Origin: Haemaphysalis longicornis
Taxonomy: Eukaryota; Arthropoda; Arachnida; Ixodida; Ixodidae
NCBI GenBank assembly: GCA_013339765.2
Contig: JABSTR010001176.1
Coordinates: 1-64,000 of the forward strand
Length of the DNA stretch: 64,000 bases
Reading direction: 5' to 3'
Positions 20,413-29,727 of the stretch are shown in pieces. The notes under the pieces are model-generated. The model saw nothing but the letters and a program-made list of their open reading frames with translations, made no database searches and was not told the origin of the DNA. The first letter of the stretch is position 1. Each line of letters starts with the position of its first letter. The translations under genes and the position numbers were made by a program.

Positions 20413-20462
<50 letters not shown>
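20413..20462. repeat. (TA)n microsatellite
   Basis: About 25 TA units immediately next to the 3' tail of the SINE on the minus strand. It is likely the SINE tail or its expansion. 20229-20412 holds nothing recognisable. Confidence 0.9.
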
Positions 20463-20464
<2 letters not shown>

Positions 20465-20680
20465 AGTTGGCAGTCAAGAAAACCTCGGAAAGCAAAGGGG
20501 TTGATGCGGTAGGTGATTGAAACAGATAAAGAACTTACAACAAAGGAAAGAAAGAAAGTGGAGAAAAAACGCCTACCTGGTTTGATCCGAACTCATGCCC
20601 TCCAGAATACCAGTCTGGTGCGATACCCACTACGCTACCGGATGTGGCGATTTCCCCCTCCACTTTCTGGGGTATTTATG
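20463..20680 (-). mobile_element. tRNA-derived SINE
   Basis: On the minus strand there is a Pol III type 2 internal promoter: A box TAGCGTAGTGGG (complement 20626-20637) and B box GTTCGGATC (complement 20584-20592), about 34 nt apart. They lie in a tRNA-like context (a 'CCAGACTGGTATTCTGGAGGGC'-like arm). The non-tRNA body ends with 'TTTTCTTGACTGCCAACTCT' and a TA repeat tail. The layout resembles tick SINEs such as Ruka, but the family identity was not tested. Confidence 0.65.
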
Positions 20681-20930
20681 TTAAGGTATTTTTGTTTCCC
20701 GTGCTTGGGGGTGGTAGCCAGCGCTACTCGGACTACTCGGGGTGAAGGGGATCTTCTTTATAACCCCCGGCTGTGACTCAAGTGTTTACGACATGTCAAG
20801 AGTGGTTGACCAGCGTTGAATCCTCTTAAGCTTCCTATGGCATCAAGACTGCCAGAGCAGAGGCCCTCGCTTTGCATGTAGCGAATCAAAATGGGAAATG
20901 ATGGGCTCGTTGAAAATAAGACAGAAATAA

Positions 20931-20982
20931 GGGTTGGCAGTCAAGAAAACACCGGAAGGCAAAGGGGAGGACTGGTAGGTTG

Positions 20983-20983
<1 letters not shown>
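20931..20983 (-). repeat. SINE 3' module, second copy
   Basis: Shares 'GTTGGCAGTCAAGAAAAC', then 'CGGAA(A/G)GCAAAGGG', with 20463-20517, in the same orientation and again followed by TA repeats (20984-21020). 20681-20930 otherwise holds nothing recognisable. Confidence 0.7.

Positions 20984-21020
<37 letters not shown>
20984..21020. repeat. (TA)n microsatellite with one interruption
   Basis: TA repeats with a TT interruption at about 21009-21010. It is the target of the miniature LTR element that follows. Confidence 0.9.
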
Positions 21021-21021
<1 letters not shown>

Positions 21022-21902
21022 GTAAGAGGGAAGCAGACTGGAACAAGGAGACGGTAATCCCGAGACGGGTCTCTTTACTCAGACCGCAGGGATCTTGGTG
21101 ACTCGTCCGAACGAACCCAGACGATGATGATAATCCACAAATGATGATTATAATGGGTATGTAGAGGTGAGAGATTGGTCCCACTAGCGAATGGCAAATA
21201 ATTCATTCCATGAGTCTTCTTTATGAGTGAAGGCACCAATAAACGCTCACACTTTCCCCCCCTCGCTAGGAAGCGGCCTCCTGGACGCTTGTAGCTAAGG
21301 CGCACGCTGGGTAAAACGCTTCATACGAGAAACATGGACGACTTAACTTCCACGTCTGCGACGGTCGTTGGAGGCAACTGCAGGAGACACTCTATAGTTG
21401 ACAGGTGAAGTTTGCTCAATGGCGGTGTATGGACCAATATAGCGGCTCAGAAACTTCTCGCACAGGCCCGGCGATCGTATCGGGGTCCACAAAAGCACTT
21501 TTTCACCGGGATGAAACTCGATGTTGCGGTGCTGGGCATCATAATGAGCTTTTCGTTCCTGCTGCGTTGCTTCATTGTGGAGGTTGCGTTCGACCCCGAC
21601 CTCTACCTCAACCGGTCGCACCCCTGGAGCTTCGTTCAGGACGTCGTGTGCTACCCCGCACCTCTACCACTTGTAAGAGGGAAGCAGACTGGAACAAGGA
21701 GACGGTAATCCCGAGGCGGGTCTCTTTACTCAGCCCGCAGGGAACTTGGTGACTCGGCCGAACGAACCCAGACGATGATGATAATCCACAAATGATGACT
21801 ATAATGGGTATGTACAGGTGAGAGATTGGTCCCACTAGCGAATGGCAAATAATCCATTCCATGAGTCTTCTTCATGAGTGAAGGCACCAATAAACGCTCA
21901 CA
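21021..21902 (-). mobile_element. Miniature Ty3 element B (internally deleted)
   Basis: Two LTRs, 21021-21252 and 21672-21902, start TGTAAG and end CTCACA on the plus strand and differ at about 8 positions by eye. They enclose only 419 bp. The element strand is minus. A G-rich polypurine tract abuts the left LTR (complement of CTTTCCCCCCC at 21253-21263). A primer-binding-like TGGTAGAGGTGCGGGG abuts the right one. The only coding remnant is the integrase C-terminal tail (21621-21343) with 'AHYDAQHRNIEFHPGEKVLL', 'LLWTPIRSPG' and 'SRYIGPY', and without the catalytic core. gag through integrase core is deleted. ATAT flanks both ends, but in TA-repeat DNA this is weak evidence for target duplication. 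Confidence 0.85.
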
Positions 21903-22739
21903 ATATATACATATATATATATTGTGAGGGGGGTCAGAGTTGTCCCTCCGGTAGTAGACCGAATTCCGTTTATTGGCAGGAGAAGAACCGATGCGAGCGC
22001 AAGTTTTAGGTGGAGATGATGGTGCAAGTACCAGGTGCAGACGATGGCCGAACTCGCGCGCCGAGCACCTTCTGCCGTACTTCTTCCGCTGCTACCAGTA
22101 CCCAGACTTATCTTCGTTCATAGATTGCCAACGATCGCATGACCCTCGTGCTTGATGTGGCGCATACGCCAATAAGCTGATGGCGTTAAAAGAGCTGCTC
22201 ATTACCCTTTCTACCATCGCCCCCCGTCAAAAGGAGCCGACTTGGCAAAGTAGGTTGAGGACGACACCAGAGCTTCGTAGTAGGGCTTCAGTAGTTGAAG
22301 GTGGCCTGTTACACGCATTTGGCGGCGAAGGTCAGAGACGGGGGGGACGGGTTCCGCAATGTAGTTACGGCCGAAGTGCTGCGATGACTTTGTAAGGGCT
22401 GTGATATTTGGCTTCAGGTTTTGAGAGGAGGCACGGTGGCACCTAAAGCCAGGGCACCTAAAGCTTGGGCAGGGCACCTAAAGCCAGACATCCGATCCGG
22501 AGTTAAATGTGGGAGTGTCGGTAAAATCGTCACGGCGATGCTTCAGGCGTTGTTGTTTTACAGCTCTAAAAAAACGAGCGACTTGGCAACATTCTACGGC
22601 GTGCTGCGCTAGTTGCGAAACCGGTTTAAATTCTGCGGCGTCACGGTTGTAAGGCAGGATGGTGTCCACTGTACGGGTCGGCTTGCGTCTATAAAGTTGC
22701 AAAAACGGAGAAAATCATGTCGTTTTTTGTGTAGCAGTG

Positions 22740-23340
22740 TTATATGCATAAAATGTTTACCCATGTACAAAGGTCCCAATTTGAGTGATCCGACGACACG
22801 TACATTGAAAGCATATCCCCAAGGGTGCGGTTGAACCGCTCTGTCAGCCCATTGGTTGGCGGGTGGTATGAGGTGCTCCTACCACCCGCAGCTTTCAAAT
22901 GCGTTATTAGAAAAACGCGGACTCGATCACTCAGAAGTTCCCGAGGCGGCGCAAATGACAAAGTGACGTAACAGAAAAGTGGCGACGTCATGAGCCGTGG
23001 ATGCCCGGAAGGCAGCTGTTTCGGCGTTTCTTGTAACGTGGTCTACCCCAACAATTATCCACCAGTTACCGGCGGCCGTTAAAGACAGTGGTCCGTACAG
23101 ATCGATGCTAACATGATCAGATGTTTCACGGGGCAAGGTAGTGGTCAAAGGGTGCCGTAGAGCGAGTAGGCGATGATTAGCGGCGTTGGCATTCCGCACA
23201 TGAGCGCACGTAACGTCCAATAGTAACGTACGCGGAGTAGCTCGAACGTTTTGAGGAGGAGAGCAAGCGCGCACCTCGGGCCGGCATAAAAGGCAGCGCA
23301 TATGTATGCCAGCAGATGCCGTGGGAAAACTAAAAGCCAC
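22740..23340 (-). pseudogene. Element C integrase core (broken)
   Basis: From 23340 downwards: 'DHVSIDLYGPLSL' with the first catalytic Asp, and 'NWWIIVGVDHVTRNAET'. After a frameshift near 22930-22990 come 'PRELLSDRVRVF' with the second Asp (family T-D-R-G) and 'TNGLTERFNRTL' with the Glu. The triad residues can be picked out but lie in different frames. The sequence beyond towards 22211 is mostly decayed, ending with a C-terminal 'GHLQLLKPYYEAL' tail. Confidence 0.75.
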
Positions 23341-23499
23341 TTGCGACCGTCCGAGTTGTAGTTTCGACGATAAAGAAGCTCTTCACGCAGTTGGTTGTGA
23401 AAGGCTTGTCGCCGCAGTGCTCTTGGTGCACCGGTAGCTGAAGGACCAGACAGGACGCCGATGATGGAAGCTATCCATGGGTCCTCAGCTGCTCGACAG

Positions 23500-24545
23500 T
23501 CATGTTTGTGACAGTGAGCGACGACAATTTACAGTCCGTTGTGGTAAGGTGAGCAAGTCAGTCGGCATTGTAGAGGGAGAGAGTTCGTCCGCATCCGAAT
23601 GGTAATGGCCGGAACGATAAACCACGCGGTATTGTATTTTTGAGCACGAAGAGACCACCGCCAAAGACAACCTGGTAGGATCCTTCAGAGAGGCGAGCCA
23701 ACAAATCCTGTTTGGATCAGTCATCACGTCAAATGGGTGGCCATTCAAGTACGGGCGGAACTTTCCCTGCGCCCATATTACGGGCAAACAATCCTTCTCA
23801 GTGACGGAGTAATTTGTTTCTGCTTTCATGAGTGCGCGACTCGCGTACGCCGCAACATATTCATCACAGCCGGAATTGCGCTGGTTGGTCACGGCACCAA
23901 GGCCAATCCCACTGGCGTCAGTGTGCACTTTTATTTCGTGCCGACTGGTCTAAATGCCGTAATATAAGCGCGGATGTCAACAAACGACGCAGTGTCGCAA
24001 ACGACTCGTCTCAGAATGCAGAATGGTGACCAAGCACACATTCTACAGTCGTCACCAACAACCTTGGTACCAGGCGAAATGATGGTCGCAAGGTTGCGAA
24101 AAAATCGTGGAAAATAAGAGTACAGCCCAATGAAGCTCCGAAGCCCCTTCAGTGTGGTCGGCTTCGGGAAGTCCGCAACAACTCGAAGCTTTGTCACGTC
24201 GGGGCTGATGCCATCTTATGCAATGACATGGCCGAGTATGATAAGGTTGCGCGCGGTGAAGTGGGATTTTTTTACATTGAGCTGCAGCCCAGCATTCGCA
24301 AGGCAAATGAGGACTCGTTCAAGGCGAATCAAGTATGTCTCAAAATCGTTAGAGAAAACGACTACGTCGTCCAGGTAACAGATGCACTTCTTCCACTTCA
24401 GGCCACAGAGGAGACTGTCTATTATTCTTTCGATAGTGGCGGGGGCGTTGCAACGCCCAAACGGCATGAGGATAAATTCGTAAAGGATGTCTGGGGTAAT
24501 AATTGCCGGTTTCCACGATCAGCCTCGGCCACGGAAACTTGGTAG
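23500..24545 (-). pseudogene. Element C RT palm/thumb and RNase H (broken)
   Basis: 24467-24216 carries 'MPFGRCNAPATIERIIDSLL' and the RT catalytic YLDD ('CICYLDDVVVFSNDF'), then 'ILGHVI'. After a frameshift, 24197-23931 has the 'GLRSFIGLYSYFPRF' thumb segment. 23928-23500 carries RNase H, with 'MHTDASGIGLGAV', 'YASRALMKAETNYSVTEKDC' (active-site Glu) and 'KFRPYLNG'. The frame order matches a Ty3 pol. Catalytic residues visible are intact but cannot be translated together. Confidence 0.85.
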
Positions 24546-24594
24546 TACCCGGAGGCTAAGTCGAGTGATGAGAAAAACCAGTGGGTGGTTGGGG

Positions 24595-25318
24595 TTCAAT
24601 CTTAACGCGTGTCAGTCGCCCACACGGACAGCTTGATGTAGTTCATTAAAGGAGACGTTTTCCGGTGTGTTGTTTATTCGTATCGGATTAATGTTATTCC
24701 AAGATCCAACGCTTTTCAAAATCAGAAAGCTGTCTCGAACATAACTAACATTTTCCTGCATGTCTTGTGGCCCTATATAGTGCGTGCCTTCCGATGTACA
24801 TGCCGTGACAGCGCCGAAGCATGTGATATAATACTTAGGAGCATTCTAAAGTCACAAAATCTATACGACATTCTGTTTGCAAATGTCACCTCAAGGTTGT
24901 AGTATAGATTAGCAAGTCCCGCCGCCATCTACAAAAAACTAAAGCGTGGCAAACTGTTCGCATGGCGACGCAGTGAAACATCCCCCTCGCGAGGGGCACG
25001 ATCAAATGCAGAGCATTTCCGGGGGCGCACGACGTTTAAGTAGTTTGCGTTACGTTAATGTTGTTGCACTTGTGGCAATGCTCACGAGAGAGCGCTCGTC
25101 AGCAGTAAAATTGGCAGCCTCGGCGCACGTTGAGTCCGAGAGAGGGGAGAGAGAGTGTCCTTGAAACGTGCCTGGGCGCGCTATCGAATTTGATCGCGCC
25201 GATAGCGAAACGTCTGTGCCGGGCATGTCGAGGGAGCGATGTGGACAACTACGGACGCCAAGAACGGGTGACATCGTGAGGTAAAGAAATGCTCATCATT
25301 TAAAATTCCGGTTTCTGC
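24595..25318. mobile_element. Unclassified insertion splitting element C RT
   Basis: RT sequence stops near 24595 and resumes at 25319 with 'WASPVVVVRKKDG'. The intervening 0.7 kb has no recognisable protein. It contains 'GAGAGAGGGGAGAGAGAG' simple sequence near 25139-25156. No clear inverted termini or target duplication were found, so the class is unknown. Confidence 0.45.
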
Positions 25319-25510
25319 AGACAGTCGACTGCGTCGCCTATACGCGAAGAAGGTACACGTCTTTTCTTGTGATGGTATTCAAGCGGCAATAATCAACGCA
25401 AAACAGAATACAGCCGTCTTTCTTCCTAACCACAACCACTGGTGAAGCCCACGGACCCTTCGAGGGACAAAAAGCACCTCGTTGGAAGTATATTCGTTAC
25501 GTGTGTTAAA
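25319..25510 (-). pseudogene. Element C RT N-terminal fragment
   Basis: The minus strand encodes 'GPWASPVVVVRKKDG' followed by a 'CVDYCRLNTITRKD' segment (family F-C-V-D-Y-R-x-L-N), the fingers of a Ty3 RT. It is truncated upstream against the LINE. Confidence 0.7.
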
Positions 25511-25548
25511 TGGTTCGCCGCTCGGTCAGAGCCAGTCCATATAGTGGG

Positions 25549-25915
25549 AGTGGGCAGTGGAACGGAGCGGCCGCAACAATGGTCTCGTCCAACCACTTTT
25601 TGCTTTTCGTCCAGTTATTCCCAGTAATCAGCACGAGCTCGGCGGACGGCGCGGAACCACATGCGCCCGGCGCGCCATACGGCATCTGCCCTCTTCTGCC
25701 CGAAACGAGCCGTTGTTGCCCGGTTCCACTTCAACTTCCCGTTCCGGTAACCCCTCACGCTGCCATCAGCCAACCGCATCGATATCGTCAAGCCACCCTG
25801 AAAGCTACAAATATAGCCAGCCTTGCACCGCGCACCTTAGTGGGCAGTGAAACGGATCGGCCGCCACAATGGTCTCATCCAACCACTTTTTGCTTTTCAT
25901 CTAGGTTGGTCCCTT
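25549..25915 (+). repeat. Directly repeated 5' UTR blocks of LINE 1
   Basis: The block 'GTGGGCAGTG(G/A)AACGGA' followed by 'CGGCCGC(A/C)ACAATGGTCTC' and 'TCCAACCACTTTTTGCTTTT' occurs at about 25551-25612 and again at about 25842-25903. The offset is about 291 bp. Duplicated 5' UTR monomers are a known feature of some LINEs and may carry the promoter. Confidence 0.75.
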
Positions 25916-25979
25916 CTTAGATTATAATGCTAAGCGATCTAGTAACTATTGTCTGCTGATCCTTCCATGCCCACAGGCG

Positions 25980-26754
25980 TTGCTTGTTATAATTGCAAAT
26001 TGTTTTCTCGTTGTCAAGGAACTTCTTTGCGGAGATATAGAACAGAACCCTCGTCCGAATAGCGAGGTATTAGCTGCCTTCAGCAAACTAACCGCACACT
26101 TGGATGAGCGTCATGGCAACTTGCAGAGGTCTATTAACGAAGTTAAAGAAAACCAGTTCCTACTTGATTCCAAAGTAACAGATTTAACCGCTCGACTAAC
26201 TGTACTTGAAAAGAAGGTTATTTCTCGCGAGAGCGTTCCAGACGATACACAGATGCAAGGTCTCGTAACGGCTGCCGTGCGACACGAAAGTGCGGCTCTC
26301 AGTTCACGGCTTGATGACTTAGAGGATCGCTCTCGTAGGGAAAATGTAATTTTTTATGGGCTATTAGATTCTGTCTCAGAAACCTGGGCTGAGTCTGAGG
26401 TAAAAGTCCGTGAAATCCTGTCTGCGTCCCTTAAACAGGAACTTCTTAATGAAGCCATCTCCCATGCGCACAGGCTTGGAACATTTGTACAGAACAAATG
26501 TCGACCTGTTATTGTTCGTTTTTGTTCTTTCAAAACAAGAGAAAGTGTCTTTGCTAAGAAATTGATGCTTCGTAGCACCCCCGTGTCAGTTAGCAAAGAT
26601 TTCTGCAAGGCCACGCGAAACATCCAGAAAAGCTTTTAAATTTTGCGAAAACCACTGGGCAGCCATATTACCTCAAGTATAACAAGATACTAATTAACAA
26701 GAAAGCCTACGTTTATTGTCCGGTCACCTATCGTGTAACTGAGGCTTGTCTATA
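25980..26754 (+). pseudogene. LINE 1 ORF1, N-terminal and middle part
   Basis: A nucleic-acid-binding ORF1 protein. The frame begins after TGA (25956-25958) with no in-frame ATG; 25980 is TTG, so the start codon seems lost. The first ~17 residues are hydrophobic ('IIANCFLVVKELLC') and lead into GDIEQNPRP (26031-26057), which resembles the 2A ribosome-skipping motif D-x-E-x-N-P-G-P but with Arg for the essential Gly. Codons ~36-118 form a heptad-rich coiled coil. 'RRENVIFYGL' (from codon ~119) opens an RRM-like domain, and 'HRLG...RPVIVRF' is the C-terminal domain. A frameshift near 26630 causes a stop at 26639. The other frame continues with 'FAKTTGQPYYLKYNKIL' to 26754, where the insertion starts. 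Confidence 0.85.
26031..26057 (+). other. Degenerate 2A-like motif
   Basis: Encodes G-D-I-E-Q-N-P-R-P right after a hydrophobic stretch. Functional 2A peptides need N-P-G-P. The G-to-R change should abolish skipping, so this is a relic or a sequence variant in this copy. Confidence 0.75.
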
Positions 26755-28549
26755 CGCCTCGAGCGCGGCCTGTAGGGGCGCCACTGAAATCCCCCTAGCG
26801 GCCCGTTTCGAAAGCAGCCGCGGGAGTCGTCGGCCCGCTCCCCACTGTCACCGTTGCTTTCTGGGCCCGTTCACGACGGGGATTTACCGTTTGTAGGCGT
26901 TGGAAATACAAATTTATGTGGAGCAGTCACTCTGTTTGCAAATGTGGTGTGTTTACGAGAGTGTGTGTGTGACGCGATCTTAGTCTGGAACATTCGTCTG
27001 TACAAGCGCCAGGTGTGCGTCACAGGTCGGCGTCGCGAAACAGGGATATGCATATGGAGATGATTGTGATTGCACTGCCCTTAAATTTACTAACAGTGTC
27101 TCCGTGAGCATAATTTCCCCAGATGGTCATGCCATGGCTATACACTACGATGTAAATCAGTTTTCTGCGCTTATATAACCTAGTGGAGCGCTCATACCTG
27201 GCAGCACGCCAGTTATGCTTGCCAATATCATACCTCAGATATTTATCACTACCCTGGACATAAATTTTATGAACATTCTACGAATTAAGTACGATGGATA
27301 ATCCAAAATTATACCCGGGATCAGCGCACGACAAAAAAAATAATGCTGGGGCGTCTTGTCGTGAGCTGAGCGCCCGCAAACATTCATATATGTTACATAT
27401 ATCCTCCGCGAGCAGGGCGGAAAAGGGCTTCTACAGTAATGCCCATTCGCGACAAAACGTTTCTTCGAAGCATAGTCATATGACGCAGGGAGCCTGCAGA
27501 ATCTAGCACAAACGGAAATCAGAAGGCCTTTTTAGATATCCCACTTTTCTAACCACACCTTTTATCAGTTTTGAACTTGTATACCTCAAAAAATGCGTTC
27601 GCCGAGGGATCCGCTGTTAGTTGAAGTCTAAAAACTAGAGTGACATGAACGAGTAGCTTGTGTGTGTGATTACTAAAACGTTCTTTCCTTGATTTCGCTC
27701 CGCAATCGTACACAACAATACGTAAGCGACCTAAGCGTCCCCCTCCTCCTCCCCATGTCTCGCGAAATAGCAGTGCATTTCGCACACTAGTTGGTCTCGT
27801 AAGTCCTACCCGGCTTAAGTTTATACGAACGTCTCTACAGCATTTCAGAAGCTGCACTGAGTTTTTTTTTTCATTTCTGTACGAGCTATTTTGTTTCTTC
27901 CGGACTTGCAGACCATTAATTTTTCAGTGGTTTAATTCACTTTTCTTGGTCCTTGCTATAAGGCATGAGTGCACACCTATCACGACGCAGAGCCTTGGAA
28001 TATACTTAACATTTTCGCGTGGCTTATATTCTTATAAAGGGCACAAGTTATTATCAGGTATTGGGTAATCGCATCCCCGAAATATATTTTGCTACGACGC
28101 ATATATTCGTAATGAGGCCGCATTCGTTGTCCGCGCTACAAAACAAAACACACCTCTCACTGTGCCAGTATCAGGTTTAAACGAGGCGACAATAAAATTC
28201 ACTTGTGCCAGACGTATTCGGAGATGACAGTGGTGGTATGCTGCTGCCGTCGCCTACGCCCGTAACAGCAGCCGAGAAGGACGCAGAGCCGCGTTCCGGA
28301 TAGCTATTGTTGGTGTTTGAGAACCCTACCAAGACGCAGCGGCTTTTGAAGTCACCTAAACGTACTGTTTACTTACAGACGTCACCATAACAAATTTTTT
28401 ACCACTTAGAAGGGCAGAAAGAAGCGAAAGAGAACCAAAACACTGCACGAACCCCTATGGGCCGCGCAGCGCTAATCCCGTCAACTCCGCGGAGAAGCGG
28501 CGGCAGGCGGCGCAGCGATCGCAAAGCTCGAGGCGTATATACTGAGCCC
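26755..28549. mobile_element. 1795-bp insertion splitting LINE 1 ORF1 (8-bp target duplication)
   Basis: TGTCTATA occurs at 26747-26754 and 28550-28557. Removing the insert and one copy joins the two halves of ORF1 in the expected order. The two ends carry an inverted 'CGCCTCGAGC' (left 26755-26764; right complement near 28527-28535), with 15 bp (28536-28550) between the right arm and the flank. No transposase frame was recognised inside. An 8-bp duplication would suit hAT, P or related DNA transposons, but hAT-like CAGRG termini are not evident. Confidence 0.7.
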
Positions 28550-28733
28550 TGTCTATATAAACGACCACCTGACCCCCGAAAACAAGGCACTCTTTTCTCA
28601 GGCGCTTTCTCTGAAAAAGGCAAATAGCTCGAAGTTCCTATGGACAGAAAACTGTCAAATTAAATCCAGGAAAACCACAGAAAGCAAGGTACTCCGAATC
28701 ACTTGTGAAGCTGACCTATCTAAAATCTGCTAG
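28550..28733 (+). pseudogene. LINE 1 ORF1, C-terminal part
   Basis: Encodes the end of ORF1 after the insertion: 'INDHLTPENKALFSQAL' followed by 'KFLWTENCQIKSRKTTESKV' and 'ITCEADLSKIC' to TAG at 28731-28733. This is the typical L1/L2-like ORF1 tail (family: L-x-x-E-N-K-x-L..., W-x-x-N-G-x-I-x-x-R-K). Confidence 0.75.
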
Positions 28734-28781
28734 GAAACCTCATCTAATCCGAAATTCTTCTTTTTGGACTTATATACATCA

Positions 28782-29727
28782 ATGGCTATTTATTTCTCAA
28801 CTAACCAACTCAATTGCTTGCTCTCGCCTATCTTCTCCTCTGCCATTCACATAAATGCAAGAAGCATCCGTAAACATTTTGACGACATACAGTATCTTCT
28901 TTCCTCTTTTGAAAATCCTTTTTCTCTTATCAGTATCTCTGAAACCTGGCTTTCCGACAATGACAAAAAGCTCTTCTGTTTCCTTCTTACAAATCAGAGT
29001 ACTCGAATCGTGCACATAGTAATCATGGAGGTGCAGCCGTGTACATCAACTCTGCCAATAAGTATAAACGTCGACATGACTTAGAGTTAAATGTAACGGA
29101 CTGCGAAAGTGTCTGGGTGCAACTAAACCATAATTTCCTCAAACTTGACAATAAGAATTTAATCTTTGGACGTGTCTACCGATTTCTGTCCTCGTCAGTC
29201 AATATTTTCTGTGAACCCCTTCATGAAGTTTTCCATACATTATCTCTTGATGACACAAATGTAGTGATTATGGGCCATTTCAATATAAACCTACTTGATC
29301 TTTGTTCTCCTAGCTCTTTAAATTACTCCAGCGCTTTTTGGAGTTTTGGATATGAATGTTTATTTCCCTTCCCACTCGGTGCATTAGTGGTTTAAGCACA
29401 CTTATTGATCATGCTCTTTCCAATCTGTCTCCTGCACCCGTAGCAGGCGTTCTTAATGTCGACATTACTGATCATTACTCGATTTTCCTGCGCTTCACGA
29501 GCAACACCATTCCAATCAGCAAATCCTTCATCCGAGATGTTTTCGGCAAGGAATCGTTCATTGATGCTGTTGAGCGCACTGATTGGCCCTCATTGATACC
29601 CTTAGACGATCCCCAAATTTCATTTTCAGAGATTTCTTCTATTTGCTTTTCTCATATTCAATTCCATACACAAAACCTTAAATGTAAAAAAAATATACGC
29701 AAGTCCTCAGAGCCGTTGGATAACTGA
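28782..29727 (+). pseudogene. LINE 1 ORF2, APE endonuclease (broken)
   Basis: The endonuclease/exonuclease/phosphatase domain is split over three frames. 28782-29084 (ATG at 28782) has 'IHINARSIRKHFDDIQYLL' with the N-A-R-S motif and 'ISISETWLSD' with the catalytic Glu. 29039-29395 has 'LIFGRVYRFLS' (family Y-R-P-P-x-S) and 'VVIMGHFNINLLD' (family G-D-F-N; the Asp is His here). 29356-29727 has 'LIDHALSNL' and 'DITDHYSIF' with the terminal S/T-D-H. Two frameshifts and the D-to-H change mean it is inactive. The enzyme would nick target DNA for target-primed reverse transcription. Confidence 0.85.

Larger units (their letters stand above)
21923..25510 (-). mobile_element. Ty3 element C (5'-truncated, decayed)
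   Basis: A minus-strand element. Its probable 3' LTR is 21923-22201 (TGTGAG...GCTCA) with the polypurine-like complement of CCCCCCGTC nearby (22222-22230). Then, going 5', it has a C-terminal tail, integrase, RNase H, RT and the start of the RT. An unrelated ~0.7-kb segment (24595-25318) splits the RT. No gag, protease or 5' LTR remains, and it stops against the LINE 5' region near 25510-25548. All domains are in broken frames. Confidence 0.75.

Noticed and set aside
20584..20655. A functional tRNA gene
   Set aside because: A and B boxes are present, but the arms do not form a proper cloverleaf and the unit continues into a SINE body.
20413..21020. CRISPR-like direct repeats around the TA tracts
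   Set aside because: Only two copies and no regular spacers. These are a SINE module and microsatellites in eukaryotic DNA.
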